A stretch of 64,000 nucleotides of DNA from Spinellus fusiger (lineage: Eukaryota; Mucoromycota; Mucoromycetes; Mucorales; Phycomycetaceae), in the NCBI GenBank assembly GCA_025094145.1, contig JALLLS010000023.1, positions 310,001 to 374,000 of the forward strand, in the 5' to 3' direction. The notes beneath the pieces were generated by a model. That model saw only the letters and a program-made list of their open reading frames with translations, was not told the origin of the DNA and made no database searches. A program made the translations under genes and the position numbers. Positions 11,297-21,633 of the stretch are shown in pieces. Within the stretch, counting starts at the first letter, position 1; every line of letters begins with the position of its first letter.

Positions 11297-12955
11297 TACA
11301 CACCAAGAGGTCTTTAGGATATAAAAGGAAATAGTCGAAATACAATTGTTTAAGAATGACATGGATTTGAAAAGGAGCAAAAATAAATTATGTATTCATG
11401 TTAGTTCTTAAATAAAGATTATGTAAATTTACCTGTAAATATCTGAATCCCGAAGGAAACCACTTTCGATGTGGCGATATATAATATGAATACAAATATT
11501 TATTCTTATGTGACTGTATAGATACCCTTTGATGCATTCACATCTCTGTTCTAAACAATTCCGCAACTTTGGCAAGCGCGGATAGTGTTGAAATTCACTA
11601 ATACCTCAGTGAGGATATTTGTCTTATAAGTGTGGCAGATCTTGAGAACAAAAATAAAAGAAATAGAAAACTAATATAAAAAGTGTAATTGTCTACATCT
11701 TTAATAGAATAGACTTTGATCCAAACAGCTTCCTAGAGTATAAACAAGATAATCTTTAGGGACTTGAGTAGCTGACTGTTTCTTGTTCTCGACTTTTTTT
11801 CTTTGGTTGGCTAATGTGTTTGAAAAGAACCTTCTCACTGTCTGTCTGTCTTGGCATTGACTATGGACTGTGTAATTAAACACTATAAAGTTGGATAAAA
11901 GGAAGAAGTAAACCTGACATTGCAACTCAATCACTGCATTTAATGTTTAACATGTGTTAACTATAAGCCCATAGTATTTGCAACATAACACTGCTTAAGA
12001 AAAATGTATTATAAGACACACACATAATTAACTTTAGTGGTCATTGTCCAGAAAAGAGAACCAAACTCACTTATATTAAGAACATTGTATTCATTCATTG
12101 ACTCAATATTCATAATCACTTCAACAACTATCTTATTGTAACTGTTATTAACAATAGTACTTAATGATAACAGGGTATTGTTTCTAATACTGTCCTTTAG
12201 GTTCAAGGCAAATAGAGTGTGAATTGTTTGACTTGTAAATTTGACTTGTAAATTTGACTTGTAAATTTGACTTGTGGATTTTATGAGTGGAGGCTAGTGA
12301 ATACATTACCAGAATAGAGAAAGCGAAATTATTATTTGTTTTGATAATCCCCTCCTTTTGTTATTTCTCACACTGTCCATACAACTTAACGCCCAAATAC
12401 TCGTTAAGATGAGCATAAATAAGCAAGGTAATGTGCCATTATTAACAAAGCAAAACAATAGAGAGAAATAGTAGACACTACCAAAGGCTATTCTTGAGAT
12501 AAAAAGGTAAGCAATGTATTCCTCTGGGCTTGAGCTCAATGTATTCCACAAGGCACTCATTGTATTGTTATTAGGCAAGTAAAGACTCCTTTCAAGTCAG
12601 TCTTAGGTGGTCTTCTATACTGTCTAGGGTGTCTAGGGTATACTCCTGAGCATAGTCATATATCTCCCAAGAATAAAGCATAAGGCTTTTTGGTTGTATA
12701 CTCTATTGCTATGAAGTAATACGCCTAGAACAGCAGTAGCTATAGTAATAGTATATTATTAGCTACAGTATTACAATAAACAATATATTTTATTGATAAT
12801 ACAATTTGATATTGAGGTATCCACAAAAGGAAATAATTATTTGGATACTTACAAACCTTTTGATTTTAAATACAGATCCATAAAAGGCAGGATTTTTTTT
12901 ACGTAAAGGGGATAGCGTGTATCTGGTTAAAAGCCAGAAAATCTCCTGGTGTGTA
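11297..12955 (-). mobile_element. TIR element C, internally deleted relative of elements A and B
   Basis: The ends are TA-CACACCAAGAGGTCTTT at 11297 and ATCTCCTGGTGTG-TA at 12955, forming an inverted pair with TA at each boundary. The two ends and several internal blocks (11.30–11.63, about 11.80–11.95, 12.42–12.63 and 12.65–12.95 kb) align with element B in the same orientation but with many differences, and most of the Fanzor-like coding region is missing. A remnant on the minus strand near 11530–11600 reads ACQSCGIV-stop-NRDVNASKG, the end of the nuclease-like protein. It keeps a Cys pair that A and B have lost. Ends and TA flank suit a mariner/IS630-type mobilisation; no transposase is encoded. 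Confidence 0.72.
12225..12275. repeat. Short tandem repeat, 13-bp unit
   Basis: About four head-to-tail copies of TTGACTTGTAAAT inside element C. Confidence 0.8.
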
Positions 12956-13619
12956 GAGCATAGAAGATTACTTGTAAATGATGTGCCCTCTTCTGTACCT
13001 AATATTTTAAACTCAAATAAAGACAATAGGGAAATAGAAAGATGCATTCTTAAGGGGCGCTCATTAGTTACTAGTCAACTGACGAGTTATTTTCTCAAGA
13101 AACAAGGGGAGGAAAAAGGTACAAGCAGAAGAAAAAAGGGAGAAAAAGGTCAATGATTGAACTGTGTGAATGAGATCGCCCATTGAAACTCAGACCTTTT
13201 TATTCTAGAGCCACCCCAGCCATTAAACAGACAGAATGGGCTGGTATAGCGTATGAGACAATGGATTCTTTTGTATTTCTTTGTGTCCTGTTGTTTTTTA
13301 TGTAATTGAGGATGTATTCATGAAAGGACATTTGAAAGTATCACTAAGCTAGGGACCTGAAAATACATGTGTGTTACCTGAAATATGTCTGCTGAGATAG
13401 CTACCCATATAGTGCAATAAGAGAAAAGGATATATACTAAAAGGACTCTCATTCTTCCCAAGCTGATATGGTGTATTTATTCTAGGGACAATAGCACTAT
13501 ATAAATGATATAGTGAATCAATGGTAGTTGACAATGGAATAGCAATTGAATCATTAATATTGAATATTAGAGTGCATGCTTAGTAATATATGCTTCATGC
13601 CTAATTATTATTATTTAAT

Positions 13620-14110
13620 TATAGTAATGATATTTATGGTTATGGTTATGATTATGATTATGATTATGATTATGGTTATAGCCATAGTAATGGTCATGAT
13701 AATAATAGTAGTAGTAACAATAATAACAATAACAATAACAATAACAATAACAATAACAATAACAATAACAATAATAACAATAACAACAATAACAACAATA
13801 ACAACAATAACAACAATAACAACAATAACAACAATAACAACAATAACAATAACAACAATAACAATAACAATAATAACAATAATAACAATAATAACAATAA
13901 TAACAATAATAACAATAATAACAATAATAACAATACAATAATAACAATAATAACAATAATAACAATAATAACAATAATAACAATAATAACAATAATAACA
14001 ATAATAACAATAATAACAATAATAACAATAATAACAATAATAACAATAATAACAATAATAACAATAATAACAATAATAACAATAATAACAATAATAACAA
14101 TAATGAATTG
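13620..14110. repeat. Large AAC/AAT microsatellite
   Basis: Nearly 500 bp of ATTATG-like units passing into (AACAAT)n, (AACAACAAT)n and then a long uniform (AATAAC)n tract from about 13.86 to 14.10 kb, with smaller ATAACA-type islands to about 14250. All long frames here on both strands are repeat artefacts. The flanks (12956–13620 and 14110–15258) hold no gene I can support. Confidence 0.95.
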
Positions 14111-15258
14111 ACATCATTTTAATCATTATATTCTTCTTTGTGAATTTGATGGCAGAAGCAATCCATTCTTGAATAAGGTTATTTACCTATTAAGATTCTG
14201 TACAATAACACTAATAACACTAATAACAGTAATAACAGTAATTAATAACAATAATAAATAGTTAATAATCTATAATAAATGGAGTCATTGATCCATATTA
14301 ATACACCCCATGCCACCTTCTCTCTATAGACATTCACTCCATCTTCTGATGTGGTGTGTGTCTGTAGAGAATACTACTAGTCATCTTCTATGCATAGAAC
14401 CACTGGATAATCAACAGACACAGAGAAGAGTGGGTAGGCACAAGTTCAATCAGCAGGAATGCCCATCTTCTCTGTTCGTCACAGAATTGAACACAACTCC
14501 CTGGAATAGGCTTCCTTTCTTTTATCACATGGCAGGCGATTGTACTGCTAATCTTTATAACAACTGGGATCCTCAGGGGTCTGATAGATTTCTTCATATT
14601 CATACAAGAAAAGAGTGTCTAGAAAGCACCCTTGTCTAGAAACATCACTTTATGCACAGACACAAAGAGAGTCTGTAAGTGTAAGTGGGTTGTTCTGGGA
14701 AAAGATCTTTGTCTGCCTTGAAAATGATCTGCCTTGGTCTTCCCCCTTGCCCTCAAATAGTGTAGGTGTCAAAGGGACATTTTTTATTGTCTCTTAAAGG
14801 TGGATTCTGTGGATCACACGTCAGTCTATAAAAATACAAGTGACTTTTAGACCATTCGGCTAGATATTCGGAAGTCAACCTTATCAAAGGAACAAGATTT
14901 CCCTTTATCCTTTTCTTTCTCTTTCTAATTCTAACTCTTTCCTTTGTTACTGCCTATTCCACCTATTCCACCTGATAACTGGTTTACTTGATAACTGCAC
15001 TCATTGATAGCTGTTCTAATTGATAACCACTTCATGTCTCCCACTTCTACTACGTTTACTACTACCACACCCACTCTGAGTCCAGATCTACACTGCAATG
15101 TCAACAGTAAGTGACCCATCAGAAAGGCGCGTTCTTTATTCAGCATGGTTTAAGCTCCAAAGCAGCACTGTGATCCACACAGCAAGATCCTCTCTTGGCA
15201 GCTGCAGACATGCCTAGCACAAGACACATGGCAGAACTCTCTTTCCCTTTCTATTCCA
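14111..15258. other. Spacer without supported gene
   Basis: Two frames of about 60–110 codons occur on the plus strand (14310–14639, 14615–14797) and one on the minus strand (14931–15146). None has a recognisable domain or codon pattern that sets it apart from chance. Confidence 0.4.
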
Positions 15259-15834
15259 ATGACTCCACCTTTTTCCTACTCTATTGCTTCACTCCCTACT
15301 CATACCAAACCACAGCCACAGCCACAACCACAGCCACAGCATATGTTCTCTGGATCCGTCAGACCCTCCTTCCTGGAAGACACAGTCAATTCAATGGCAG
15401 AGAGCATGGAGGAGGATGCCAGAACAGTGTTTGATGCCATTGACAATAGTGAAGAGGAGAATAGACAGGACACACTACTATTTGTTAAACAAATACCTGT
15501 CCAGTACAGAAGAGACTCCCTTCTCTCCAACCTATTAGCTAAACAGAAAATACTCGCGCCCCTTCTACTCTCAAAATCAACGGCTCTTGTTTCTGTTTCA
15601 GACAAATGTTCCTCTTCTCCACTGGTACAAAATTCTACGTATGGACGGATCTCTAGTCTTGACTACCTGAAAAAGCAACACACTACAATGCCAACTGAGT
15701 TGTGTTCCTTTGTACTACACTTTCACAGCAGGGCCGAGACAGAATACCACCCAGTGGGTGAACGTAGACACCACTCCTTTGACACGCATTATGGGTTCTT
15801 TCTGGACAAGCTCATTGCAGCTGTATGGCCATGA
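15259..15834 (+). CDS. Hypothetical protein, 191 residues
   Basis: A single uninterrupted frame with an unremarkable amino-acid composition after a Gln-Pro repeat (residues ~17–27). I see no family match. An acidic helical segment (DTVNSMAESMEEDARTVFDAI region) is followed by a Leu-rich segment and a C-terminal part ending FFLDKLIAAVWP. The start could be the first Met or the internal MFSGSVRPSF after the QP repeat. The following 340 bp to element A look empty. A real gene is plausible on length and composition, but function is unknown. Confidence 0.45.
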   Translation: MTPPFSYSIASLPTHTKPQPQPQPQPQHMFSGSVRPSFLEDTVNSMAESMEEDARTVFDAIDNSEEENRQDTLLFVKQIPVQYRRDSLLSNLLAKQKILAPLLLSKSTALVSVSDKCSSSPLVQNSTYGRISSLDYLKKQHTTMPTELCSFVLHFHSRAETEYHPVGERRHHSFDTHYGFFLDKLIAAVWP

Positions 15835-16176
15835 TGCGCTATGGCATTAGACCTTTATTTCTATTTATGTTTTAAAAATGCTACTGCCTCATATCCACAC
15901 ACATTTAGCTTAGCTGCTACTGCACTAGGGTTGCACACAATGCAAGTGATTTACACTGATAGAGTAGTGGCCATTCACAAGAAAAAACAAAGGAAAGAAA
16001 GCAGCCCCACCACCATTTAATTTCTCACTTTTACTACGACTCACTCCTTGTCATTCTTAACAATAAAGAACAAAAAATCCAACTGTTTATATTTCCCGAT
16101 GTATGATTCACACTAGCCATCTGTTTTTGTGGCAACCAATGACATTGAAATGAGACAATCACCATGGACACCACTC

Positions 16177-18550
16177 TACATACCCAAAGATATTCTTGGC
16201 TTTTAACCGGTGACACGATCTTCTTTTTACGTCACGATGGACTTTACCCTTTTATGGATCTGTGTTTAAAATTAAAGGTTTGGAAGTATCTAAATATTTA
16301 TTTCTTTTTGTAGAATACCTCTATCAAATTGTATTATGAATAGAATATAGTGTTGATGAATAAAATTGTTTATTGTAATAGTATAGCTAATACTATAGTA
16401 TGACTGTAGCTACTGACTAAGTGCATTTCCTCATAGCAATAGAATCCACACCCTAAAGACCTTGTGATTTATCCTTGGAAGATAGATAACTATGCTTAGG
16501 AGTATACCCAAAATACCTTAGTAGAGAAGACCACCTAAGACTGACTTGAGAAGAGTCTTTGTTTATTAACAATACAATGAGTGTCTTGTACATTATAATA
16601 AGCCATAGCCCAGAGCAATACATTGCTTACCTTTTCATCACTAGAATAGCCTTTGGTAGTGTCTATCACTTCCTTCTATTGTTTTTCTTTGTTGATTATA
16701 GTACATTGTGTTAAACGATGAATGCAGTGGCTGAGTTGACATATCAGCTTCATTTCTTCCTTTTATATCTAGCTTTATAGTGTTTCATTGCAAAGTCAAT
16801 AGCTACTACTAGAATAGCAGCTAGCGTTTGAAATATCTTATTTAGACAGCGAAAAGGTTCTCTCAAACACATTGATCAATCAGTGAAATAGTGTAGTTTT
16901 ATTCTCTGTGTATTTCTTTATATATCGCAAAAAAAAACCCTTGTTTGTACCTACATCAAATGATCAAAGGGCTGCTATAGATGCATTATGTACAGAAGTG
17001 TCTGCAATCAATATTCCTAAACCAGTTACTCAAGTTCGTCTATCTGCTGGTCCTGGTGCTTACATTCTAATGCTCAGAGAGATTTTAAGAAGATGTGAGC
17101 AACTGCACCAAGCTAGTTGACAAGTTCAACAACAACCTCAAGAAACCCAAGAGCAAGATCAACAACAAACCTCAAAAGAAAGACTACCTCTTCCATTCTC
17201 GTTGTTTCCAGTATCTTTGTTGAAGTGGAGGTTCATAACAATAGATTCAAAAAACCTTCCACCGCTATCTGGTTTAAAATCAAAAGGCACTTTACAAGAA
17301 AATTTAGACTTATTCAATACAGTATTTGACTTGAAAAGACTCAAGATAGATAGTTAGGCAAAAAATATACATAACAATACATGAAACTCTCTGCTTACAT
17401 GAAAAGAAAAACAAACAATACAAAGAATGAATCAAGAGGGTTTGATAAACGTCTATTTATTTATTTTAAATAAATAAATATTCATACAGGCAAAACCGCC
17501 TCTATAACCTCATACTTGGGTTATCTATCTTATATTTTCTTGAACTTGCAGCAGATACTAGCCTTCAACAACAACAACACCAACACCAACACCAACACTA
17601 CTGAGAAACGTCTCTATCTATATCAAAGTGCACAGAGAGCATGTGAAGAGATGGTCAATATTTTAGTCAATGGTGGCATAAAATACAATGAGTATAGAAG
17701 AAAGAAAACAACGCCAAATAGAGAGAGATGTAGAGAGAAGAGAAACCGCAATACGAGAGGTGGAAAGAACAAAGAACAAAGGCAGGAAAAAGGTGCCAGT
17801 GCAAGGTTAATATGACATACATAGAGAGTACGTTGATACATCTCGAACTAATTATTTTTATTATTATTTTATTATTAAAAAGGGGTATTGGCACCTAAAA
17901 GGATTGGAGTACGATCCTACCAAACTGCCAGTCGCTGCTTATGGCACAGGAATAAAGGTAAAAGATGCTGCCAAATTTAAAGGTCATTGTGTTGGTTTGC
18001 CAGGAATTTTATATCAATCATTGAAAGAGACAAAAAGGTGATCTTCTTATGGTTGATGTTGATGAGTTCTTTACATCGAGAGTAAACATGATTGACTTCT
18101 CGCCCAATATAAAAAGCTCTTCTAACAGTTATTCTTATTTTTGTTCTCAAGATCTGCTACACTTATAACACAAATAACCTCACTGAGGTATTAGTAAATT
18201 TCAACAATATCCACGCTTGCCAAAGTTATGGAATTGTTTGGAACAGAGATGTGAATGCATCAAAGAATATCTATACAATTGCAGAAGAGGGATTAAATGG
18301 TCGCCGCCAACCAGTTCCTTTCTATCGAGAAGAATAGATATTTGTATTCATATTATAATATATTGCCATATCAAAGGTAGTTCTTTCCGGGATTCAGATA
18401 TTCACAGGTAAATCTACATAATAGTCTTTATTTGTTTAAAAACTAACATGAATACATAATTTATTCTTGCTCCTTTTCAAATCGAATTGTTATTTTTAAA
18501 CAATTGTATTTCGACTATTTCCTTTTATATCCTAAAGATCTTTGGGTGTA
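16177..18550 (+). mobile_element. TIR element A carrying a broken Fanzor/TnpB-like gene
   Basis: Left end TA-CATACCCAAAGATATTC at 16177 and right end AAGATCTTTGGGTG-TA at 18550 form an inverted pair of about 13 bp with TA at both boundaries. The 2.37-kb interior is almost identical to element B in reverse orientation; I saw only a few single-base differences, all near the left end. Three copies of the same end type exist in this window, so this is a repeat family. TA flanks and short TIRs suggest mariner/IS630-like mobilisation, but the only coding remnant is nuclease-like, not a DDE transposase, so movement was probably in trans. Confidence 0.82.
16908..18340 (+). pseudogene. Disrupted Fanzor/TnpB-like gene in element A
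   Basis: Pieces in several frames read in order: a helical segment ending CEQLHQAS then TGA (17118–17120), continuing in the same frame as a Gln-rich linker and KWRFITIDSK to a stop near 17345; a separate Asn/Thr-rich then basic frame (17516–17815, contains YLYQSAQRACEEMV); then LPVAAYGTGIKVKD and HCVGLPGILYQSL. After a frameshift near 18040 comes MVDVDEFFTSRV (RuvC-II-like, Glu), and finally VWNRDVNASKNI (RuvC-III-like, Asp) with the end QPVPFYREE. The zinc-ribbon pairs are degraded (CQSY where element C has CQSC). I could not find RuvC-I. Family inference rests on the motif order around the RuvC-II Glu, ribbon and RuvC-III Asp. The gene cannot make a full protein as written, unless unrecognised introns remove the breaks. 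Confidence 0.68.
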
Positions 18551-18777
18551 TAACTTAGACACCAGAGAATACTGATTGGCCTATTCCCAAGAAATTATAG
18601 GTGGAGTTGTAAACAGATATCTATAGATTCCCATAATGGATTGTGGATTTTTTATTTGATCCATAAAAATATAAAATAGTGCCTAGTGTTTATTAATTTA
18701 CCTGCGCAATTTGTTTATTTGCTTTTTATCTGTTTTTTATTATTTTTATTATTTTATTATTATTATTTTCAGCTGTC

Positions 18778-21252
18778 ATGCGTATCCAGTGTCATCACCC
18801 AAATAAACCTAGTCTGTGTCCTGAGATCACTAGCACAGATATCAAAGTCAAAATGCTAAAGACTTACATTAGCTTGGCATGGGAAATAAATCCAGAGTCA
18901 TTTAAGCTAGTTTACAATACAGAAGAGGTACATGCCTACTCTACACTTCCCCCTCTTTTTTTTGACTTGATACGCTACAGTTGGACGAACACCTTGACTT
19001 GGTAGCGCACTATGGCTTCAAGAACAACAGTATTATCTTTGTTGCCTTGGTTGAGAGTATAGAAAGTAAGCAGTCACACTGTTCTATAGGTGACTCGGTC
19101 TAGTATCAATCATGAGAATAAGAAGAGTAATAACAATAACAATAAAGGCAAGCAAGAACAAGTCTACAGCAAATCTTGTTGTGAGCAAACAATGGAAATA
19201 GACGATGAATCTACACAGAATTTCATGATAAAGGTAAGGTGTCTTGGAGTCACTGAGTTTTAATAGCAGCAAACACTACAGCATGAAGTGGTAGATGATC
19301 CTATACTGCCAGAAATGGCTGCTCAGACAATGTCCATTCAATCCATGAAAAACAACCCTACAGTGAACAGTCCATGGCAATTGATGGTTTCTCGTTATTC
19401 TACCACGGAGCCACAACCACCAATGCCCCAATTGCAAGCAAATGGGCCAATGGATCGACCTCAGGCCAAGGATGTACCCTTACATCTCTACCCACCTGAG
19501 ACATCAATGCCCCAGTATGCACTCAATGTACTCCAGTACCAATCCAATCAGCCGAGACTCCAACACAATTCCAATGTATCCATGACTCATACCAAACCAC
19601 CTCACGGACAAGTGCACGGAGAAAACACTGGCTCGTTAGGCAGTACTGTATCTTCATTACAGTTGGATGAGGAAATAGCTGCCAGCATCAGCAGTACCAG
19701 TGTCAGTAGAAACCCCACCCACACAGCCCTTGGATTCCCTTGTGAATCTACCCCTACTACAAAAACAAAAAATGAGACAGGCTCATATCAACTGTTCTAT
19801 CCTTGTGCCTCTGATGGATTTATCAAGCACACCACCGGATTTGATCTGACATCACCTTCAGGACGCTATTCTCGAAGAATTCCCGTGGCATCATGGCCTG
19901 ATCCAATGACTAAAAGATCACTTAACATTGTTCCTATTGAATACCAAGGCCCACTGCCCCATGTCCCTGTAGGCTATTCTACTGAAATGCGAATGATAAT
20001 GAGTTCCATTGGAATCCACCGGTAATCTATCTTTTCTATTATTAATAATAACTAAAACAACAACAAGGCTCCTTCTTACTCACCCCCTTTCTCTTATATA
20101 TATATAAAAGTCCACCTGTCGCAGGGATTTCTGGATCCCAAGCACTGGGATTCGTCCTCTCTATTGTCATGTCAGGCGAATACCCCGAAGACACAGACAA
20201 TGGAGATGAGTTTGTTTATACTGGTAGTGGTGGAAGAGACCGACAGAACCCTACTCAGACATTTGATCAAGACTTAACGCGCTCCAATCTCTTATTAGCC
20301 AAATCATGCAAAGCACCATGGAATCCAGTGCATGGATCGGATGCAATGGATCAGTGGCAGAAAGGCACACCTATTCGAGTTGTAAGAGGATCCAACCTCA
20401 GTAAAAACTCAAAACTCCATCAGACTCCCTTGTATGGTCCTACAAAGGGCTATCGGTACGATGGCATCTACAAGGTAGTTCGGTATTGGCCAGCCAATGG
20501 GTATACAGGTCATAAAGTATGGTCCTTTTTATTAAGACGAGATGATCCTTCTCCTGCTCCATGGACAGAAAAAGATAAGTACAAGCCCCATCTTCTTGGA
20601 GATGAAAATTGGGGAGATATTCATGGCTTGTATACGAATGACAGGGATAGAGAATCATTGTTCTCGCATGCTAAACCAAGAGGCCAACGAACAGAGAGTA
20701 CAGTACTTGACATCCTTCCGTTCTATCCTTTCCTTTCTCCTGCCCCATCCCGACTTTTATCTGCGTACAGAACAGCATACTTACAAGCGATCTCAGCGAG
20801 ACTTGGATCTGGAGGATGTCAGCGAGCCTATCAAAAAGTCATGTCTTTCTACTCTTATCTATCGCCCCCCCTTGCCTGTCTTTTATGCCATGGTGGAGGA
20901 TCAAATGAACAAAAGAATATGGATGCGATTGCTTGATGTTGGCTATCAGACACGACATGCAATCCAAGACTACTTGATGTTTGTAGAACACGCATTGACA
21001 CAACCTGAGCTCCAATGTCTTCTCTGTAACGAGAGCTCCAAGCAAGACAAGTTCCGTGATTATCTCAATGTTCCTCTTGTGAGAGAAAGATCATTGCACT
21101 GTGCTCGTTGCGACTATAACTTTTGTGAAGCCTGTTTAAAGTCCAAACTGGGGGATAAGCTTACCCTCTGTCCCAACTGTATGTCTCCACGGCCCCTCTG
21201 CTTCAATCGCAGTTTAGGCAGAGTATTTATAGCTATGCATATTCCTTCCTAG
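18778..21252 (+). CDS. UHRF1-like protein: ubiquitin-like, SRA (YDG) and RING domains
   Basis: Six exons (18778–18927, 18981–19065, 19148–19233, 19270–20021, 20111–20697, 20771–21252) give 713 residues in a closed frame. Residues 1–~78 form a ubiquitin-like fold (MRIQCHHPNKPSLCPEI at the start). About 110–350 is Pro/Gln/Ser-rich and probably disordered. About 355–515 is a clear SRA/YDG domain: GIHRPPVAGISG, YTGSGGRD, RYDGIYKVVRYWP and SFLLRRDDPSPAPW. About 634–695 is a RING-like zinc domain (LQCLLC, CARCDYNFCEACL, CPNC). UHRF1 proteins read hemimethylated DNA through SRA and ubiquitinate chromatin through RING. The animal tandem-Tudor and PHD modules are not visible between Ubl and SRA. A possible 5'-UTR acceptor (TTTTCAG) lies just before the ATG. 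Element A ends about 230 bp upstream. Nuclear, DNA-methylation-linked function is inferred from the domains. Confidence 0.9.
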
Positions 21253-21633
21253 ACATAATGAAGAGTAAGGACAATAAGGTAAATGCACTGCAACTGATGA
21301 GGCAATGCTTTATAGAGTGGAGGTTATATATACATATATATATATATCTACATTCCCTTTTCTTTCTTGATGTACATATCTCTCTTGCTCCATTCTATGC
21401 CCGTGTGGCTATCTATGTATATCATTGTTTAAATGTTTAGCTATGTATGTGTGTATGTGGGTACATGAATACACGTGTATATATAGATGTATGTATGTAT
21501 GTATGAATGTATGTATGTATGTATGTAGTATTAAAAAAACACAAGCACTGTAATAAAGAATAAAGAATAATACGCTGTACTATTGATAGCAATGATATAT
21601 ATAAATATATATAAAGGATAAAATATAATAAAA
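21253..21633. repeat. Convergent intergenic spacer with TA and TATG tandem repeats
   Basis: Shared 3' spacer of the two convergent genes. It carries (AT)n near 21328–21350 and a (TATG)n run at about 21485–21530, then AATAAAG-like signals for both strands near 21550–21630. Confidence 0.7.

Noticed and set aside
13620..14110. Possible CRISPR-like array
   Set aside because: Units are hexamers without spacers; the genome is eukaryotic and no cas genes are present.
13576..14126. Poly-Leu, Cys-Tyr and Ile-Thr frames up to 171 codons
   Set aside because: Translation of a microsatellite in several frames; not genes.
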